21,493 nucleotides of DNA from Ephemerocybe angulata (taxonomy: Eukaryota; Basidiomycota; Agaricomycetes; Agaricales; Psathyrellaceae), in NCBI GenBank assembly GCA_013368325.1, contig JAACJK010000245.1, positions 1 through 21,493 of the forward strand. The letters are read 5' to 3'. The stretch's first letter is position 1. The number at the start of each line of letters is the position of its first letter. Of this stretch, positions 1 through 10,500 are shown piece by piece. Below the pieces are notes generated by a model that made no database searches, was not told the DNA's origin, and worked only from the letters and a program-made list of their open reading frames with translations. The translations under genes were made by a program, and so were the position numbers.

Positions 1-2
1 AC

Positions 3-89
3 ATTGGCGACTCGGACGGACATGCACGTCCTGTGAGAGTTCTGATTAACGGAGTGAACGATCCGATTTTCGAGCTCGATGATATGTAG
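3..89 (+). CDS. C-terminal fragment of a gene cut by the left edge
   Basis: Frame 3 is open from the window edge to a TAG at 87-89 and encodes 28 residues ending in VRVLINGVNDPIFELDDM. The composition looks like real protein. The VRVLIN.V.DPIFEL pattern faintly recalls the C-terminal strand of fungal histidine acid phosphatases (VRVLVND...PL), but 28 residues are too few to assign a family. The AT-rich stretch that follows (about 120-300) fits a 3' flank. It could also be a chance open frame; the missing upstream sequence would settle it. Confidence 0.4.
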   Translation: MGDSDGHARPVRVLINGVNDPIFELDDM

Positions 90-378
90 GGTCCTCCAGC
101 CACTGCGATGTAGCCTCCAATGTTGTCTTACACTGCTGCAGTTATTACTTAGTATATGTATCGTATCAGTATGACTTTGTTTTGCGTACTTTTAGCTATT
201 CAAGGGCTATCCCCTCGGATCTCGCCACCATTTATGCAAATCCTGACTATGTAAAACCGATCTCGTGCCTTTTTTAATTCACACGACTTCTAACTAGCGA
301 GCCCGGGATAATTCACCCCTCAGTACGTATGCAAAGTGGTGAATAGACAGAATGCACGAGATGGCCTTTTTGACTCAC

Positions 379-723
379 CGGTACTGCGCCCAAGTCCGAG
401 TGATTCGTCATGAGATCGCAGATCAAGGTGAGGCGGGCGTATCCTTGTTGCGCTCTCACCACCATGTTCGAACTCGTCCCCAGAGCACCATCGGTGTACT
501 TCTCTGCCACAACTCCCGGTGAATCTGCGATAATAGACTGAACAGCCCGTATTCCACCTGCTCTCTCTTCAGAATGGCTCGGTCCGTACCAACACCGCGC
601 GACGACACCTGGACCCCAAGCCACAGAGCTTCCTGCATCAAATTCGGCTCTCCATCGCACAGTCCGACTGTCGCTCACGACGGGGTCAGAGCCTTTCGAG
701 AACGAATTGCATTCGACGACATC
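379..723 (-). CDS. Possible exon of an unrecognised minus-strand gene
   Basis: On the minus strand a frame is open from just after a TGA (724-726) for 115 codons down to a good donor GTGAGT at 378-373. The peptide has balanced composition (for example GIRAVQSIIADSPGVV and GYARLTLICDLM) and continues past the donor to a stop at 313. No family is recognised. A minus-strand TATATA at 886-881 lies about 160 nt upstream and could be a core promoter. However, I could not join the first ATG downstream of it (about 808) to this frame with a credible intron, so the 5' end is missing or broken. An overlapping plus-strand frame (574-927) is lower in quality. A decayed gene or chance frame remains possible. 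Confidence 0.3.
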
Positions 724-927
724 TCAATGCGTCCTGCGACTGACGGGTCATTTCAAGGCTCGGCTAGTTTGTTTCTGGCTAAGGCTGAGCGACGACGAGC
801 ACAGCGAGCGTTCATGGTAACTGGGGCAGTGCTAAATATGATAAATAGAGTTGTGAAGAAGAGGGAGGTGGTTGCTGGAGTATATAGCGAAGTAGTGACA
901 GAACGATGTCCGGAGAGCGACGTGTAA

Positions 928-2077
928 GGCATGGAGGGGAGGGGAAGGCGGGGATTAAGTCGGTCGTACCAGAGACTGAGCCGAAGAAGTCAGCCGAGGA
1001 TGTTCAGCGGAATCGGATGAGCCGGATCGCCCCATGCAGGGGCGGGATGTATTGGATATGAATCATATCGGACGGAACTTCACGTTGCAAAGGCCCGCGT
1101 CGCCTCTAACTTTGCTGTACCTCATTCTTGTAGTGTGGAGAGCCAATGAAATATGGGTAAGCAGAACCACTGTCTAGGCTAACGAGACAAGTAGCCCGGT
1201 GTATAGGGAGTCCAAGCAAAGGAGCGAAGGAGTCGGCACGGCGGTAATGCGGACGCGGAGTCTCTACATACCCTGTTGCGTTCATCGGTCGCTCGCAGTC
1301 TCGATGCCAAAGGCACTCTAACAATCGAGAGTGAAGGACGACGCGTAATGAAGCTTTCAGCTGAACTTGGTTGACACCATTTACAGAGACTGTCCATATG
1401 TCAGATTCAGCCTTAGCTTCGCGGGGTATGTGAGAGGTAACCTCGGGTACCTGAAATATAGTGTGTCCATACTAGTAGGCTACTGCAGCGAATGCCAGGG
1501 GCAAGATCAAAGGCACCTTCATCTCGAATTCTTTCTTGAGTAATCTTAAGCTAGGGGGATACTTATACTTTTCAGCACTTAAAAGAGTCGCAAACTTCAT
1601 GACTAAACTTGGACTAAACCTCTGATAAATATCGACAGAACAATGACCATACCCTTGGTCGTCCTTGGCCTCAGACTCACTGTAGAGCAGCTCCGGAATG
1701 TAAAGAAGTCTTTTTCGGAGCGGAAGCGATTCGAGTCATATACGATGGTATTGTGTTGGACTCTATGATAATGGTAACCCATACCTTCAGCAAATCTGGG
1801 CGCTGAAAGTCGGTTTATGACTGATGACCCAAGTCCGATCGTACCCCTAGTAGATGATGTAGTCGCCTACCCTCTTGTATATCGAAAGCAGACTGTCGAC
1901 GCAGCGACGTACGGTGATCGCGAGCTCGAGAGACGATGGAGGGAGGAGTGAGGAGGAGGGCGTAAGCGAGAGAGACGCACCAGCACAAGGAAGCGAAATG
2001 ATCGGGTAGCGACGAGCGCAACATCCCGCTCCGAGCTCCGCGACGCAAATAGCGCGAACGTAACGAAGGTATATAAG
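928..2077. other. Stretch without a supportable gene
   Basis: Only short overlapping frames (at most 92 codons) occur on either strand, with no coherent splicing and no recognisable motif. A TATATAAG at 2070-2077 on the plus strand would make a good TATA box, but the sequence downstream is the low-complexity block and no gene follows convincingly. Confidence 0.5.
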
Positions 2078-2526
2078 ATGGGAACTCGCTCACCTCGACC
2101 GGTATGCCGTCCTAATCCCTCCTCGTCACACTGTCCGCCGCCGTCGTCGTCGCTTCACCCTCGCTCGTCACCATACTCACACTACGTCTGCCCTAAATCC
2201 ATCGACATCCTCCTACTCTCGTACTCGTCGTCGTGGTTAGTCGTCCTACTCGTCGTCGTGTCCTCGCCCACTCGAGCCCTTCCCCTCAGACTCGTCCGTC
2301 CATCAACCCATCACAGCCCTCCGTCGTCTTTCCATCGCCTCGCGACTCTCTCGCCGCATCCACCACACATTCCAAACACCTCGCACCCTAGCCCTAGCCA
2401 CCTCCCCATCCCACGTACAGACGTCGTTCCGTCACCCGTTATCACGCCTCGCAACCATCCAGGTTTCGCCATCCCATCGCCTTGCGACTCCCGAACTTCT
2501 CGCTCCACCTATCCGACCCATCGCCG
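2078..2526. repeat. Pyrimidine-rich low-complexity block
   Basis: The plus strand is strongly enriched in C and T, with many TCGTCG/CGTCGT and CCATC/CACCC runs and few stop codons. Short imprecise repeats occur, such as CATCGCCTCGCGACTC near 2334 and CATCGCCTTGCGACTC near 2475. This composition creates a 180-codon plus-strand frame (2078-2620) whose product is Ser/Pro/His-rich with no domain, and I regard it as an artefact. The block lies just 3' of the FHA gene on the other strand and may include its degraded tail. Confidence 0.5.
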
Positions 2527-4470
2527 TCACTCCCAACCCACTCCACCCTTCGACATCGTCTCCATCTTCTCGTCACCCGTAGTCGTCGTAGTCAATCGTC
2601 GTAGTCGTCTCGCCCTGTAGTAGTCAGTAGAGTACCCCCGACGGCTCCGGTGCGCAGAGGACATGTCGTGCCTCTGCACGCCCGAGTCGATAATGAAGGG
2701 GGGCGTGCGAATCAAATGACCACTCACCTTCGACTCGACTCGACGAAGACTCGTACCGGTGCAAGCACAGACTCCCAGCCTCACCTTCTCCAACGCGGTG
2801 ATTGTGCTCTGCGCGGCGGTATGCTGCGCCTCGAGTGCGCTCGTCAGCGCAACGACCGCACTCACCTGCGCCGTGAGCGAATCGCCTCCGTCGCGATGAC
2901 CGTCGCGCTCTGCAAGACCGGCGTTGGCGACAGCGCACGGAGGTTTGACGACAATGCTGGGGTGGCTAGGGGTTCGGGAGTATGGGGTCGTCCGAGGTCG
3001 GTTTCGTTTCGTCATTCGAGCTCTTAGCGCGGCGCCCCCCTCTGCCTCCGCCTCGAGACGATCCCGTTCCTCCGTCTCCTTCTACAACCCACCTCTTCAC
3101 TCTCATCTTCCTCCTCGACGGACCCGAGCTTGAGCGGCACAACGGTACTCACACTCCTTGCATCGTCGTCCTCGTCCTCAAAATCCCCCTTCGGCTCTCC
3201 CAACTCCCTCTGCCTCAAGTCGATCATCTCCCGCAACGTTTTGACTCCCCTCTTCATCGCCCCCTGCTCCATGTACACCGCCTCCAGTGCTCGGACCTTG
3301 TCAACCTGCCCGGCAAGGTTGGACTGCGTGTCGCGGAGCTGCGCTTGCAGCTCGATGATGACACCCGTTGCTGCCGGTGGAGGTGGCTGGTCGGGGTGAA
3401 GTGGCTGGAGGTGGGGGCGAGACTTCTTGCGCCGGTCGTACAGGCGGAAGGACGGAAGGGTACGGGGGGAGATTAGTCGGCTGTAACGACGTAGCGACAA
3501 TACTCCACAAGTTCAAATCCACTCACCAATCCCCCCGCCAAAGACTCGCAAATCCACTCACCAATCCCCCCGCCAAAGTCTCGTGAATCTCGCTCATCGC
3601 ACCCGTCAGCGTGTTGAGCTCAGCCCCCGTCTCCCGACCCTTCTGCAGCTCGCCCTGGAGGCGACTGAGAATCACATCAAAGCTGAGCCCCATCTTCCCC
3701 GGTTGCCTCATCCTGCCCCCAAGTCCCCCCAGATTCGGCTGCTGCATCGGCGGGCGGCGGTTCTGCACATTCCCTGCCTGACCCGCAAAGTTGAACCCGG
3801 TCGGCGCCTGCTGCTGCTGCGGCGCCGCGTACGCCTGCTGCTGCTGCTGCTGGGCCTGGTGCTGCGGATGCTGCTCCGCACGGGCAGCGACCTGCGCGTC
3901 CTGCTCCGTGAAGACGCAGATGACCCGGGCGGCGACTTTGTGGTGTATGGTCGTCTTGTTGTCCTCGCCGACGATGTCGATGCCGAATTCCTGCGTCGCT
4001 CAGCATCATTTGACCGCATATATGGACGTACTCACCACAATGTCGTCGCTCTTGAGCTCGTAGGGGTCTCTCTCGACGGCCTCGCTGCTCAGCCGCTCGC
4101 CGTTGATGAACTTCCCTTTCGAACTCTTCACATCCTTGATGTATATCTGCTCATCGTCAGCATCCGCCCCGCCGTCGTTCCCTCGCCCAAACTCACCTTC
4201 CCCCCCTCCTCCCACACCTCAGCGTGCTGCCGACTCAAATATCCATTTCGCTCGCCCGGGGCCGTTTTGCGTTCGTTGACGTTGCTGGCAATGACTCAGA
4301 CCGATGTGCTTGGGAACAAAGCTGTCGTTGAGGGGGTAGAGACAGAGAGCCGAGTACGGTAGCGCCGTCGTAGTCGTCGTTGGCTGTTGGGCGCTGGGCG
4401 TCGAGAAGGGCGGCGCTGGGGCGGGCATCGTCGGCGGGGTTGTCGTCGTCGTCGTAATTGGGTGAGCCAT
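2527..4470 (-). pseudogene. FHA-domain, coiled-coil protein gene, frame-disrupted
   Basis: A minus-strand gene whose pieces sit in several frames. Exon 1 starts at ATG 4470 with a Thr/Pro-rich leader and then LYPLNDSFVPKHIGL, the entry to an FHA domain. A second piece (about 4285-4197) reads LSRQHAEVWEEGGK, with the FHA SRxH motif. A canonical intron (4196-4147) follows, then a 37-codon exon (4146-4036) with DVKSSKGKFINGERLS, an intron (4035-3991) and an exon 3990-3562 (EFGIDIVGEDNK, then a poly-Gln/Pro linker). Farther on are a Pro-rich stretch and coiled-coil segments (ELQAQLRDTQSNLAGQVDKV; ALEAQHTAAQSTITALEK). FHA domains bind phosphothreonine. The order FHA, Gln/Pro linker, coiled coil resembles fungal STRIPAK/Far9-Far10/Vps64 (SLMAP-like) proteins. 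Breaks without introns occur near 4290, 3365 and 3065. The FHA Gly-Arg motif is not visible and the usual NGT reads KGK. A decayed copy is most likely; sequencing indels are the alternative. The 3' end is unresolved. Confidence 0.65.
3514..3583. repeat. 35-bp tandem duplication spanning a splice donor
   Basis: Positions 3514-3548 and 3549-3583 are two copies of the same 35-bp unit, differing at a single base (GACTCG versus GTCTCG at the end). Read on the minus strand, each copy contains the end of an FHA-gene exon and the donor GTGAGT (3561-3556 and 3526-3521). Because 35 is not a multiple of three, using the distal donor would shift the frame. Confidence 0.9.
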
Positions 4471-4509
4471 ACGTCAGTCCTGATCCTAACCCCAAACGTG
4501 GGAAGATGA

Positions 4510-4611
4510 CTAAGAAAAACCCACAGTGACAAACGCGGCAAAGTCGGCTGTCTGGATTTCGTCGTTCCTTGGGTGGTTTCGTGGGCTTGCTAGCTTGAGT
4601 ACGTCAATCAT
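4510..4611 (-). CDS. Short upstream ORF, 33 codons
   Basis: A minus-strand ATG at 4611 opens a 33-codon frame ending at TAG 4512-4510, about 40 nt before the FHA-gene ATG. The peptide (MIDVLKLASPRNHPRNDEIQ at its start) has protein-like composition but no recognised family. A TATAT-like element (minus strand TTTTATATCTC, about 4634-4624) precedes it. It may be an upstream ORF or leader exon of the FHA gene, or chance. Confidence 0.2.
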   Translation of the reverse strand: MIDVLKLASPRNHPRNDEIQTADFAAFVTVGFS

Positions 4612-4639
4612 ACGGTATTTTGAGATATAAAAGAAGTGA

Positions 4640-6388
4640 AGAGACTGGAACTGGGCCCTACATTAAGTCGTATATGTCAAAAAAAGTGTGAGTCCGTTAA
4701 CCCGGTAAACCTGAAACGACAGACTGGCTGCGTATCGATTCAGATATCATTTCGAGATTGAATTTGCCTTGGTCGATTGATTCATCCCTGAGTAGAAGCC
4801 TATGGTAGATGGTGGATGCCGTTACTACATAATTCTCGTTAGATTCACCCCGGCGATGGTGCCATCCCCAAACCATATTTACAGTGTATGCTTCCTCTAC
4901 GAGCATGAGATGATTTTTCGATGGGCCACTCCACATTGAGCCTAGGCGGACTATTCCCTATAACTATCGTCATCCCTCGTCCGCGATCGACATCCGCAGG
5001 CATCCGCAGTTGGCACGCCTCCACCTGCACCCTCTACATTGATAACTCACCTCCGCAGTTGTGCCACTGGCGATTATTCAATATTCACACCGAAGCCCTG
5101 TACACGTACACCGTTAGGTCCGACCTCGCGAATGAGGAGGGTCCATCGAAGTGGCACTGTGTAAAGTACGCGTTCGATGCGCATCAGCAGGCCGCAGCGG
5201 CGCGCTGAGTTGCAACGCGCATCATATCTGGATGGTTTGTGAGGCCGGAGCACTCAGCTTAGCGGCTGTGATATCTAAATGCTAACAAGAAGTCTTTGCG
5301 AGAGCGTCATAAAGAACTTCTTAGAGATCCCCTGGGTTTGAGCTGCATAGGGAATGGATAGGTGGAATGAACTCGGAGAAGGACGGAGCGAGCCCAAGTG
5401 ACTCGTGTCGTCATTCATTCGCAACAATCGCACTGTCTTAGATACACGGACTACAGGAACCCTTCGGTCTTTCTATTACTGGGTAAGCTGAATGTGTGGT
5501 CGGTTGGTATTCACCTCCCATGGCATTCGGCCCGCGCACGAGTTCGCTCTCGCTCATCACGCCATTTATACGTGCGACCTTCACCCGTGTGTATGTGTGT
5601 AAGCTCGTGGATTCTCGATTACCATTATCGGGTCTATGGACGCATGAGAGAAGATCAGTGCAAATACGCGGGATGGTATTTTCGTAAGGATGAAGAAGGT
5701 TGGGGGCATCGCGATATGGATGAAGGGAGGATCGTTGTGTAGTGAGTGGGTATGTTTGGTGGCGACTGACTAGGATATGGGCAGATATCTGAACGGCGAA
5801 TCGCGGTTTTGGGAGTTTGTGGTCGTCATGTCCAGCCCATCGCAGTGCTTGAGCCGAGGTCATGGTTGACCGTTGGTAGTTGTCCGTTTCGATTTGATTC
5901 TGATTTCTTGGCGATCGTGACTTGCCTGACCGTCGATTTATTAGTCCCACTCCGCGTATTTAAGGCTTAACTGTGACAATTCTCCTACCCCAAAACAACT
6001 ACTTGCAACTGAACACCGTTTCGTGAATCATAAGAAAGATAGTAATATGAATTCATGCATACATCAACGGCCCTCGCTCAGCTCTGGGTCGCTTAGTTTG
6101 CACGTACCTAGGCGATGTCAAGAATATAGGAGTGTCCTGACCAAATACCCCCGATTGACACACTCCGACTTTTCCCAAATATCCTCAAACCCAATAAGTG
6201 TGCATTTTGTCTATAGTCGTGGCTGAGATTGACATGGCCGAAGGCGATATTTGGAGAGAAAGCATATAACTAGAAACAAACAGAGAAAGGGCATGTCGAT
6301 ACATATACTAGGCAATTCGGAGAGGACAAGGTCAACTCTAAGATATACTCCGAGTCATTTGGGAAGCTGACGTGCAAGAGCGAGGTCG
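4640..6388. other. Stretch without a supportable gene
   Basis: Both strands contain medium frames: plus 4921-5208 (95 codons), plus 5398-5742 (114) and minus 5438-5950 (170). The frames overlap antisense, match no family I recognise, and could not be joined into a coherent spliced model. A frame of 170 codons is expected about once by chance in a window this size. A close direct repeat CATCCGCAG...CATCCGCAG lies near 4989-5009. I see no tRNA, transposon end or other repeat. A small unrecognised spliced gene cannot be excluded around 4921-5208. Confidence 0.4.
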
Positions 6389-7005
6389 TCAGAGTCCGTC
6401 TCCTACTAATATCTCTCGTGTGATGGTAATCGTGACTTGAACAACATCTCCCTCCATCAGAGCCCTTTGATACGCTGCGCTCGCCTCCTGTTCGGAATGG
6501 AACTTAAGGACGACGTTATCAGGCACCGCGGATACATTCTGGGAGATACCGGACCTGCTCATTGAGGTCAATATCTACAAGCAGCTGGAAGTGTTTCAAG
6601 ACCTACGATCCACAGAAAACGCCAGGATGCCGGCCGACGATAACAGCGTACCAACGTTGCGGCTTTTGCTGTCCATCCAAGACCGGTGAAGTATCTTGGC
6701 ATTCTCCAACGAATCGGTCATCTGTAAAATTTGGGGTAGTATCTCGGATCGCTTGATGTCCGCGAATAACACCAACCTGTTTGTTCATTGACAGTTCCAG
6801 TGCTAGTCGCACCGCCATCGGGTTCATTGAGAGAAAGGGCTTGAATCGCTTCGGAGCGTCTCAGTGAGACTCGCAGATCGGCTAGAAAGGTGAGGACTGA
6901 CTCGATTGTATCTGTGACAGAAGGGCCATAATGTCGGTGGGACTGGGTCGCACGGAGGGCGCACTCGTCGATTGCATATTCTGGTACTTGAGGTGGGGGC
7001 GTAAA
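6389..7005 (-). CDS. RNase H1 N-terminal (viroplasmin-like) domain protein, 5' end unresolved
   Basis: Three minus-strand exons splice in frame: 7005-6777 (open upstream to a TGA at 7008-7006), 6721-6607 and 6554-6389 (stop 6391-6389). The introns are 55 nt (6776-6722, GTTGGT...TTTTACAG) and 52 nt (6606-6555, GTAGGT...TTGAC...GAGCAG). Joining them gives QRWYAVIVGRHPGVFCGS followed directly by SGISQNV...KFHSEQEASAAYQRAL. This is the Y-V-V-x-G-R-x-P-G-I-F ... F-x-x-x-x-E-A-x-x-A-Y pattern of the RNase H1 N-terminal/caulimovirus-viroplasmin fold, which binds RNA:DNA hybrids or dsRNA. No RNase H catalytic domain follows, so the visible protein would bind rather than cleave. The first visible exon encodes a helical stretch (SVTDTIESVLTFLADLRVSL) and has no in-frame ATG, so at least one 5' exon is missing from the model. 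It is divergent from the SNF2 gene, about 580 bp away. The domain call is firm; the gene's limits are not. Confidence 0.7.
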
Positions 7006-7524
7006 TCAATATTTTCTGAATGCTTTACGAGATCTAAATACTAGCCCAGTTATGCATGCCAAGCGTTTATGCACTCAGGGAGCCGTTCTGATCGTATAAT
7101 AGAACATTCTCAAATGCTCGTGGCGATGCACGCCCCACTTCTGTCAACATGTACATGCCAGTCACATTCAGACATTTTTAGTATGCCTTGTTTTGCAGTC
7201 ATGAAGAAGTGGAGGCTGGTCATACCCACGGACTTCAGGTGCGGCACTGCACATACATCCTCCTTGACTTGTATGGACGCGTGCATGAGACCAAAAGAAT
7301 CCATAGATGCATGTAGAGGCGCAATGTGGATTGACGCATCCTGGGCACGCACCCATCGCAGGTAGGAAGAGACCCGCAGTCTCAATAGTACACCAGGATA
7401 AGAACTCATCACTCGATGGTATCGTCTCCTACCTACGTACCTATCGGGCGTATAGCCTTCATTGCTTCTCGCTTCGAGCCAAATTATATCCCCATTGTCA
7501 GCTCAAGGTCAGATCATATGAGTT

Positions 7525-7538
7525 ATATATATAAAGCG
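7525..7538 (+). promoter_or_regulatory. TATA box of the SNF2 gene
   Basis: ATATATATAAAGCG lies 44 nt before the first in-frame ATG at 7582, the right distance for a fungal core promoter with a short leader. Thirteen bases (TATATATAAAGCG) recur exactly at 18391-18403, upstream of the telomere-adjacent gene B. Confidence 0.6.
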
Positions 7539-7581
7539 CATTTGATTTCTTAGCGTGAATAACCAGATCTGGTCTGCACCG

Positions 7582-10500
7582 ATGGAGCTAGAAATAGTCT
7601 CCATTATGTATAAGAGCATCCCCGCTAACTTTATTTCGCTCGTATCCAACATGCCCACTCACACAGCTCACTCCGCACTCGTAAAATTCTGGTTTGCGCT
7701 TGAAGGCGCACCATGGGGCTATCCAACCTGGCAAGATATAACGGGTCTGGAGGCTGGAATATTTCCAGAAGACAGCTCCCACCGTCCGCGTGGGTGGTCA
7801 GAACAAGACGTCGCCCATATCAAGTCGTACTTTGAAGAGTACAAAGCTAAGCGGACTGAAGACGAGAAGATCAAGTTCGCAGGGCTGACGCGCAAGGTCG
7901 GAAAGGACGTCGTCCCTGGTCGAGCTCTATGGCGCACCTTCGTCACGGAGAATTATAGCAGGTCGTGGAATATCCACGGCAGGATTTCAAAAGTGCTTAA
8001 CGATGTTCGAATACACCCCATGCAACTCATGTCATCTCTCGGCGACTTCGATGAATACCCGGGCGCTATTTCCTATCTTCCCATGGCGCTCGACCATATT
8101 GCCCTTGCTCTCTTTGGGCAGGAATCCTTTGACAAGTCCGGCCATCTACAAAGAGAGCTCCGTGATCCCACCCTAATACTCGCTCAGCGGACTTGGGAGC
8201 ACCTCCGAAGGGCACACGGCCGTGATTACGCTCGCTTGGAGAAACTTGAGGGTATCATGCAGAAGGCACTGCAGGGTAAGTAATACTCGCTCTCACAGGT
8301 ATATTATCACTTATCAGATCTGGCCAACAGCGTTACATAACAACAAACCAACCAAGAAGAAGCTCACATCGCTCATACGAAACGCGGGAAAATGGCAGGC
8401 GCTTGCGTTGAGCTATAACAGCGAAGCAATGTTGATGAAGATTGAAGACATCCGTGCTGAGCTTGAGCAATTACTTGAAGGGCTCGGTCAACATGTACCT
8501 GTTAGAGCAAGAAAACCGAAGAAAGGTCTGTTTTGGAACTGCTGTCCACACCCATGGCTCACACATAGCATCTAGAGCTTACATTAATCACCAAGCAAGC
8601 ACTTCAAGCTTTGGCATCTCACGAAGATGTATCAGATCTCGGACACCTGTATGACACCTACTTCTCGGACGATGCGGTCGATGATAGCATCGCGAGAGAA
8701 CGCCACTGTGGTGGCGAGGTCAAATTCGCTGAGCCTGTCTCCGGTGCTGATCATGGGGTTGAAATCGAAGCTGGTATGACTCCGGAGCAAAAAAGATATA
8801 ATCTGGGATTCCACAACGGGCTCCCTCTCATGTTCAACGACAAAAGGCATGATATGGGGATTACGCTATGGGAATACAAGGCTTGTCACGAAGATGGGAA
8901 GGCCGATGCTATGCTCGAGAATCTCACCTTGCACGAGCATCAGATCGATGGAATCCACGCTATCGTACGCAAGATATTTACCACAGAGCCAAGTACCCGG
9001 GAATACACTGGAATTCTCATAGCAGACGGCGTTGGGTTGGGTAAAACGCTTCAAGCCATTGGAGTCATCGCCTTTCTAGTCGATGTAGCCACGCGACAGC
9101 TCATGAGCCACCCCATTCCCCCCATCATTCGTGAGTGCATAACCACTCAACTTTTAGTATATACTAATCATTGGGAGTAGGAGAGCAGCCATACCTTGTG
9201 ACTCATAATCCTATCCCATCAAGGCCGATTCTCATCCTTGTTCCGGGTACACTGATAGCACAGTGGCTGCACGAGCTGAAGATAGCCATTAAGCCAAGAT
9301 TCATTGACATCCTGCTCTATGGCAGTGGTGCAATTCAACACAAGGCTTTCTGGGCGCAGGGCGGTCCTTACGAGTCATCGAAGCACCCGCCGCACCGAAG
9401 AGTTATTTTGGCATCCCACTCGGTAAGAATCGGCGTGATAATCTAGACGGGGTATATCTGACGAGCCTCTCAGGCCCTGTATCAGGATTCGGCGTCTCTC
9501 TACACCTCGCCGGTTACCATTCAGTCCACTCCATGGCAAGCACCTGAGAAGCTGCCAGGGTATGAGAAGTGTAAACCGGACACACTCTTTTCTAAAGAAT
9601 ATCTCGCAATCGTATTCGACGAGAGTCAGGACGTTCGGAATCCTGGACCACGGCAGTCGGCTGTCCTTAGCATAATGGAGCAGGCGCTAGTTCGCTTACC
9701 TTGCACTGCGACGCCCCTTCAAACCTCTGCGAAGGCGAGTCCTCTACACTCTAAATAAGACTAAATAATCAATATTTTCTCTGGATAGGATCTAGCCGCT
9801 ATGGGAAGAATTGCGGGTATACCGTACTTCTTCTCAGAAGAGATGATTGAACAGGACCGCCAGTACGCGGCTGACCTTCGTCGCTCGAAGTCAGAGAAGA
9901 AAGATTACCAAGGATCTGAAGATGACTGTCCGCTACGGCGTTGCCAAGAAGAGATCTCATCCCGAACTTACGCCAAATTTGATGGGTTTGTCATTCGAAG
10001 AACTTCGGAGAGCAAGGGACGAAATGGGTGTCCACTCGTAGACCTGCCAAAGCTCGACATTATACACGGTTTCATCCAGCTTACCGAAAGAGAACTGGAT
10101 ATACTGGAGTCTCGCACCGAGGAGTCACTTGACGCGTCAGTTCCCTACACATGTCCTGCATATGATTGAATCTCACCTTCTACAGGGCCTCTACCGGAAA
10201 CGGACGAGGTGTAAGCTCGTCCAGATTCTATATCGAGCACCGTATGGGAGTTACATTCGCACAAGCGGACCCCGACGCACCGCTTCCCAAATTCGATTCG
10301 CTGGATGAATGGGAGCCCGTCAAATCAACTAAGGTTGATATCTGTGCCCAAATAGTACGGCATCTACTCTCAAGAGACGATGCCCCACGAGTTGAATTCG
10401 TCGATGGTTCCCCGGTTTTTCCGCCTATGCCATCTATCGATATAGCCAGCCCTCCAACCACGAAGAACAAGATTGTTATATACCAAGAGTTCCCATCTTA

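Noticed and set aside
2078..2620. Plus-strand frame of 180 codons preceded by TATATAAG
   Set aside because: It arises in a C/T-rich tract where stop codons are rare. The product is Ser/Pro/His low complexity with no domain.
3583..4362. Plus-strand frame of 259 codons
   Set aside because: It is antisense to the FHA exons, which show recognisable motifs and introns on the minus strand. Its Leu/Arg-rich product is the shadow of CAG/CTG-rich coding sequence.
5438..5950. Minus-strand frame of 170 codons
   Set aside because: No family recognised, overlaps a plus-strand frame, no supporting introns, and one such length is expected by chance in a window this size.
6389..7005. Retroelement or viral remnant because of the viroplasmin-like domain
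   Set aside because: No reverse transcriptase, integrase, protease or terminal repeat lies nearby. The domain is also common in cellular RNase H1-type proteins, and this gene has spliceosomal introns.
7069..7412. Overlapping plus (98 codons) and minus (100 codons) frames between the divergent genes
   Set aside because: No recognised motif, and no splice site links the minus frame to the RNase H1-like exons. Probably promoter region.
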